Below are positions 35,627-39,006 of a stretch of DNA of 39,006 nt, one piece after another. The position numbers and the translations under genes were made by a program. The stretch is from NCBI GenBank assembly GCA_030592655.1, contig JAUVIQ010000004.1, forward strand, positions 1 to 39,006. Direction: 5' to 3'. This stretch comes from Planctomycetales bacterium (GTDB taxonomy: Bacteria; Planctomycetota; Phycisphaerae; SM23-33). How positions within the stretch are numbered: the first letter of the stretch is position 1; every line of letters starts with the position of its first letter. The notes under the pieces are model-generated. The model worked only from the letters and a program-made list of their open reading frames with translations. It was not told where the DNA came from and did no database searches.

Positions 35627-36781
35627 TCATTTCAGAAGTGCGATGATTTTTTCGGCACTGTGCCCGTCGCCGTAGAGGTCGGTGGGGCGGTCGGCGGGTA
35701 GCGAGCAGCCAGTCTGTTCAAATTCATCCACAGCCGCGACGATTTTCTGCGTATCAGCGCCGACGACGCGGTTACATCCAGCCTGGACCAGTTCGACCCA
35801 TTCCGTCTCGTCTCGCAGCGTAATGCAGGGTTTCTCGAACCAATATGCCTCCTTCTGCACGCCGCCGGAGTCGGTGAGGATAAGCCGGGCGTTGGCTTCC
35901 AGCGTCAGCATGTCCAGATACGCGACCGGTTCGATTAAAATAGGGGACGCTAACCTATTTTTGCTCTGGTGGCGGTGCCGAGGATGTGTACGTGAGGGCT
36001 GGGGAGGCGAAAATAGGTTAGCGTCCCCTATTTTACCTCGCGTACGCGGGTGCATGGGCAGGATAATCGGCATATCAATCTGCTCGAAGGCCTGGCCGAT
36101 ACTGTTCAAGCGGTCGGGGTCGTCGGTATTTTCAGCCCGGTGGATCGTGGCGAGGTAATACGAATTCGGCTGAAGTTTCAGCGTTTGCATTATGTCGCTT
36201 TTTTCCCGTGCGAGTTCGGTATTGAACAGGACCGAGTCGTACATCACGTCGCCGACGTTGTGGACGCCTTCGGTTATTCCTTCTTCAGCCAGGTTTCCGA
36301 CGGCAGTCGGTGTCGGGCATAGCAGCAGCGTCGAGAGACGGTCTGCGACGATGCGATTGATTTCTTCGGGCATCCGCCGGTTGTAACTTCGCAGACCCGC
36401 TTCGACGTGCGCGACGGGGATGTGGAGTTTGGCCGCTGCCAACGCGCCGGCAAGCGTCGAATTGGTGTCGCCGTAGATGAGTACCCAGTCGGGTTTGGTT
36501 TCGGTCAGGACATTTTCGAGTTTTTCCAGCATCGCCCCGGTTTGTTGGCCATGGGGTCCTGAACCGACTTTGAGGTTCACGTCCGGACGCGGAATGTGGA
36601 GTTGGTCGAAAAACACCTTCGACATATTCTCATCATAATGCTGCCCTGTGTGAACGATGTGCTCATTGAGCGTGATGGTCGTCGATGTCCGGTCAAATTC
36701 GGCGACGGCCCGGCTGACCGCAGCGGCTTTGATGAACTGTGGACGTGCGCCCACGATGGTGATTATTTTGATGCTCTTCAT
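35627..36781 (-). CDS. wecB: UDP-N-acetylglucosamine 2-epimerase (non-hydrolysing) interrupted in frame by a palindromic element
   Basis: IVGARPQFIKAAAVSRA, VHTGQHYDENMS, YGDTNSTLAGALAAAKL, VEAGLRSYNRRMPEEINR, LILTDSGGVQKEAYWFEKPCITLRDETEWVE. Confidence 0.93.
   Translation of the reverse strand: MKSIKIITIVGARPQFIKAAAVSRAVAEFDRTSTTITLNEHIVHTGQHYDENMSKVFFDQLHIPRPDVNLKVGSGPHGQQTGAMLEKLENVLTETKPDWVLIYGDTNSTLAGALAAAKLHIPVAHVEAGLRSYNRRMPEEINRIVADRLSTLLLCPTPTAVGNLAEEGITEGVHNVGDVMYDSVLFNTELAREKSDIMQTLKLQPNSYYLATIHRAENTDDPDRLNSIGQAFEQIDMPIILPMHPRTRGKIGDANLFSPPQPSRTHPRHRHQSKNRLASPILIEPVAYLDMLTLEANARLILTDSGGVQKEAYWFEKPCITLRDETEWVELVQAGCNRVVGADTQKIVAAVDEFEQTGCSLPADRPTDLYGDGHSAEKIIALLK
35936..36035. repeat. 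Perfect 26-bp inverted repeat with 48-bp loop inside wecB
   Basis: TAAAATAGGGGACGCTAACCTATTTT (35936-35961)/AAAATAGGTTAGCGTCCCCTATTTTA (36010-36035). Confidence 0.97.
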
Positions 36782-36903
36782 CGTGCGACATCATACAACG
36801 GATTTTCATAAACTAATAGAGTCTTGACCGGAGATGTTTAAACGGGACAATCGCTTATCGAGATCGATTATTTTTGATTTGATAACTTATCGGAGCGTAA
36901 CAG

Positions 36904-38661
36904 ATGCGGTTTCTTTTCGATTTGGGTCATCCTGCGCACTTTCATCTGTTCAAGAACGTTATAAGCGTGCTGAAGGACCAGGGGCATCGCGTTTTGATAG
37001 TTGCCCGCCAAAAGGATTGCCTTCCTGAATTGCTTCGTGAATCCGGTTGGCCTCATATTTTTATTCGTCGCAGACGGCGTGGGCTGGTTTCCCTGGGGGT
37101 CGAGGCGTTGAAGGTGCTTGGGCGGGTATCGTTTGGGGGGCTTATCAAACCGGTCGATCTGATGATAGGCACTTCCATCGTGATAGGTCCGGCTTCGCGT
37201 ATGACCGGCGCAACTTCGGTGGTATTCTGCGAGGATGACGCCTCTGTGGTTCCGATGTTCGCCAAAGTTGCGTACAAGGCGTCCCATTACATTGTTACGC
37301 CGCGCTCTCTGGAGCATGAGGCTTATGGTCCTAAGCACCTGACGTACCGGGGTTATCACGAGTTGGCATATTTGCATCCTGATGTATATCGTCCCGATCC
37401 CGGTGTGCGTGAATTGCTCGGCGTAAAGCCCAATGAGAAATACTTCGTTCTTCGCCTGGTCGCGTTGACTGCCCATCACGACATCGGTCAGAAGGGCGTC
37501 AACCCTACCCAGGCGCAGGCAGTGGTTGAGCGGCTCAGCCCGCACGGACGGGTTTTCATCAGCGCCGAAGCCGAGGTTCCCGAAAACCTCAAACAGTACA
37601 TTCTCCCGACGCCGGTGGAGAAGATTCTCGACGTAATGGCCTTTGCCGAAATGGTCGTAGGCGACAGTCAGACCATGACGATCGAGGCTGCGGTAATCGG
37701 GACGCCTTCGTTACGCTGCAATACCTTCGTGGGTCGGTTGTCTGTCCTTGAAGAGTTGGAGCACCGTTACGGACTTACTGTCGGCATCAGGCCTGAGAAT
37801 TTCGACAAGGTATTCGAACAGATAGACATCTGGCTTGCCCAGGACGACCTGAAGCAGCAATGGGCACGGAAGCGAGACGTCATGCTGGAAGAATGTGTCA
37901 ACCTGAACGACTGGATGCTAAAACTGTTTGATCGTCTCGCGCATCATAAGAGTATCGGGCTCGGATTTCGGCGAGCTCAATCGAGTCGCGGTATATTCCG
38001 CTCGCGGCGCAGGCCTCAAAAGCGTGCTCCGACCCTTACCGCAAGTCCCATGGAGACCTATGGCCCACTCGAAAGGGACAAACCTCTCCAGGATAAATAC
38101 GCGATACGCGAGCCTGTCGCGCGCCATCTGGTCAGGAATTTTTTCAGGTCGATAGAGGAGTTGTTGAATATCGCCGGCGGTCGAATTCTGGACGTCGGCG
38201 CCGGCGAAGGCGACGCATACCAGTTCCTCTCGCCTGAGATAGTTGCCCGTGGCGTTACGGCGTTGGAGATTAATCCAGCCTGCTTTGCCCGCATGGCAAA
38301 GATCGCCCCTTCGCTCAAACCGGTTGAGGGTACTATTTACGAAATACCGTTTGAGGATAATTTATTTGAAACCGTGCTCTGTTCGGAGGTTCTGGAGCAT
38401 CTCGATGACCCGGACAAGGGTTTGCGTGAACTGCTGCGTGTCAGCAGTCGATGGGTACTTATCAGCGTGCCCCGCGAACCGATATGGCGGATTCTCAACA
38501 TGGCGCGAGGGGCTTACTGGCGTCAATTCGGTAACACTCCGGACCACGTGCAGCATTGGAGCAAGCGAGGTTTCATCCGTTGGGTGGAGCAATATGCCGA
38601 AGTAAAGGTCGTCCGCTCTCCGCTGCCGTGGACTATCATTCTGGCCTCACCGCGGGGCTAA
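36904..38661 (+). CDS. DUF354-like protein fused to SAM-dependent methyltransferase
   Basis: N-term MRFLFDLGHPAHFHLFKNVISVLKDQGHRVLIVAR; C-term ILDVGAGEGDAYQFLSPEI...FETVLCSEVLEHLDDPDKGLRELLRVS. Confidence 0.85.
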   Translation: MRFLFDLGHPAHFHLFKNVISVLKDQGHRVLIVARQKDCLPELLRESGWPHIFIRRRRRGLVSLGVEALKVLGRVSFGGLIKPVDLMIGTSIVIGPASRMTGATSVVFCEDDASVVPMFAKVAYKASHYIVTPRSLEHEAYGPKHLTYRGYHELAYLHPDVYRPDPGVRELLGVKPNEKYFVLRLVALTAHHDIGQKGVNPTQAQAVVERLSPHGRVFISAEAEVPENLKQYILPTPVEKILDVMAFAEMVVGDSQTMTIEAAVIGTPSLRCNTFVGRLSVLEELEHRYGLTVGIRPENFDKVFEQIDIWLAQDDLKQQWARKRDVMLEECVNLNDWMLKLFDRLAHHKSIGLGFRRAQSSRGIFRSRRRPQKRAPTLTASPMETYGPLERDKPLQDKYAIREPVARHLVRNFFRSIEELLNIAGGRILDVGAGEGDAYQFLSPEIVARGVTALEINPACFARMAKIAPSLKPVEGTIYEIPFEDNLFETVLCSEVLEHLDDPDKGLRELLRVSSRWVLISVPREPIWRILNMARGAYWRQFGNTPDHVQHWSKRGFIRWVEQYAEVKVVRSPLPWTIILASPRG

Positions 38662-39006
38662 CTTACTGCGTGCATTTGCTTCAGGTTTTGCCATGTGGCC
38701 GCTACGCGGTCCATCAAACCCATGTTCTGGAGCGACAGCGCCAATGCCGCCCGAACCTGCCTGTTTCCCGGCGCAAGCGAAGCCGCCTTTTCCATATGCT
38801 CAACGGCGTTGGAGAACTGCCGACGATCCGTCTGTAACAACGCAAGGCGATAGTGCAGGTCCACGTACTCGTTCTTCAGTTCCAGCGCCTGTTTGAAGGT
38901 TTCGACGGCTTGGTCTGTTTGTCCCAGTTCCTGCTGGGTAATTCCCCGCCGGATGATTGCAGCGACGTACGTCGGATTGATACGGGCGGCTTCGGTGAAC
39001 TGTTCG
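38658..39006 (-). CDS. TPR-repeat protein, 5' end outside the window
   Basis: Frame is open to 39006: EQFTEAARINPTYVAAIIRRGITQQELGQTDQAVETFKQALELKNEYVDLHYRLALLQTDRRQFSNAVEHMEKAASLAPGN...; the listed 38864 start is an internal GTG. Confidence 0.8.
   Translation of the reverse strand, partial: EQFTEAARINPTYVAAIIRRGITQQELGQTDQAVETFKQALELKNEYVDLHYRLALLQTDRRQFSNAVEHMEKAASLAPGNRQVRAALALSLQNMGLMDRVAATWQNLKQMHAVS

Noticed and set aside
1-39006. Prophage, integron, defence island or intact insertion sequence
   Set aside because: No integrase, transposase, phage structural, restriction, or Cas-like ORF recognised.

Overview
The window looks like a GC-rich (~57%) chromosomal segment from a planctomycete-like bacterium (Phycisphaerae-like by protein flavour; this is inference, no search was run). 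Most genes are housekeeping on the minus strand: C-terminally short UvrC, ThiD2-ThiE-like fusion, GlyA, glycosyltransferase, IlvE-like aminotransferase, LolD/LolC-like ABC pair, LysS, Gfo/Idh oxidoreductase plus TIM-barrel epimerase, aldo/keto reductase, IspG, HEAT-repeat protein, AsnB and WecB. A plus-strand type II secretion/type IV pilus operon (17045-30584) carries two GspE/PilB ATPases, a PilT-like gene with an in-frame TAG, GspF/PilC, six consecutive pseudopilins and a GspK-like protein. The most unusual signal is a dense, heterogeneous set of short non-coding repeats (heptamer arrays, a 25-bp tandem repeat, several palindromes) with no transposase in the window. They (i) form much of the prepilin leader of the pseudopilin genes, often stopping at the predicted prepilin-peptidase site; (ii) abut stop codons within 0-2 nt at several genes; and (iii) in one case lie in frame inside wecB as a perfect 26-bp inverted repeat. 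Other points: an unlisted, edge-truncated minus-strand gene at 1-639 for a secreted Arg/Met/Gln-rich protein with 18-aa repeats; a consensus sigma70 promoter and ~235-nt leader with competing helices before the pilus operon; and an apparently leaderless RHH antitoxin gene whose partner looks eroded. All calls come from reading the sequence and the supplied ORFs.
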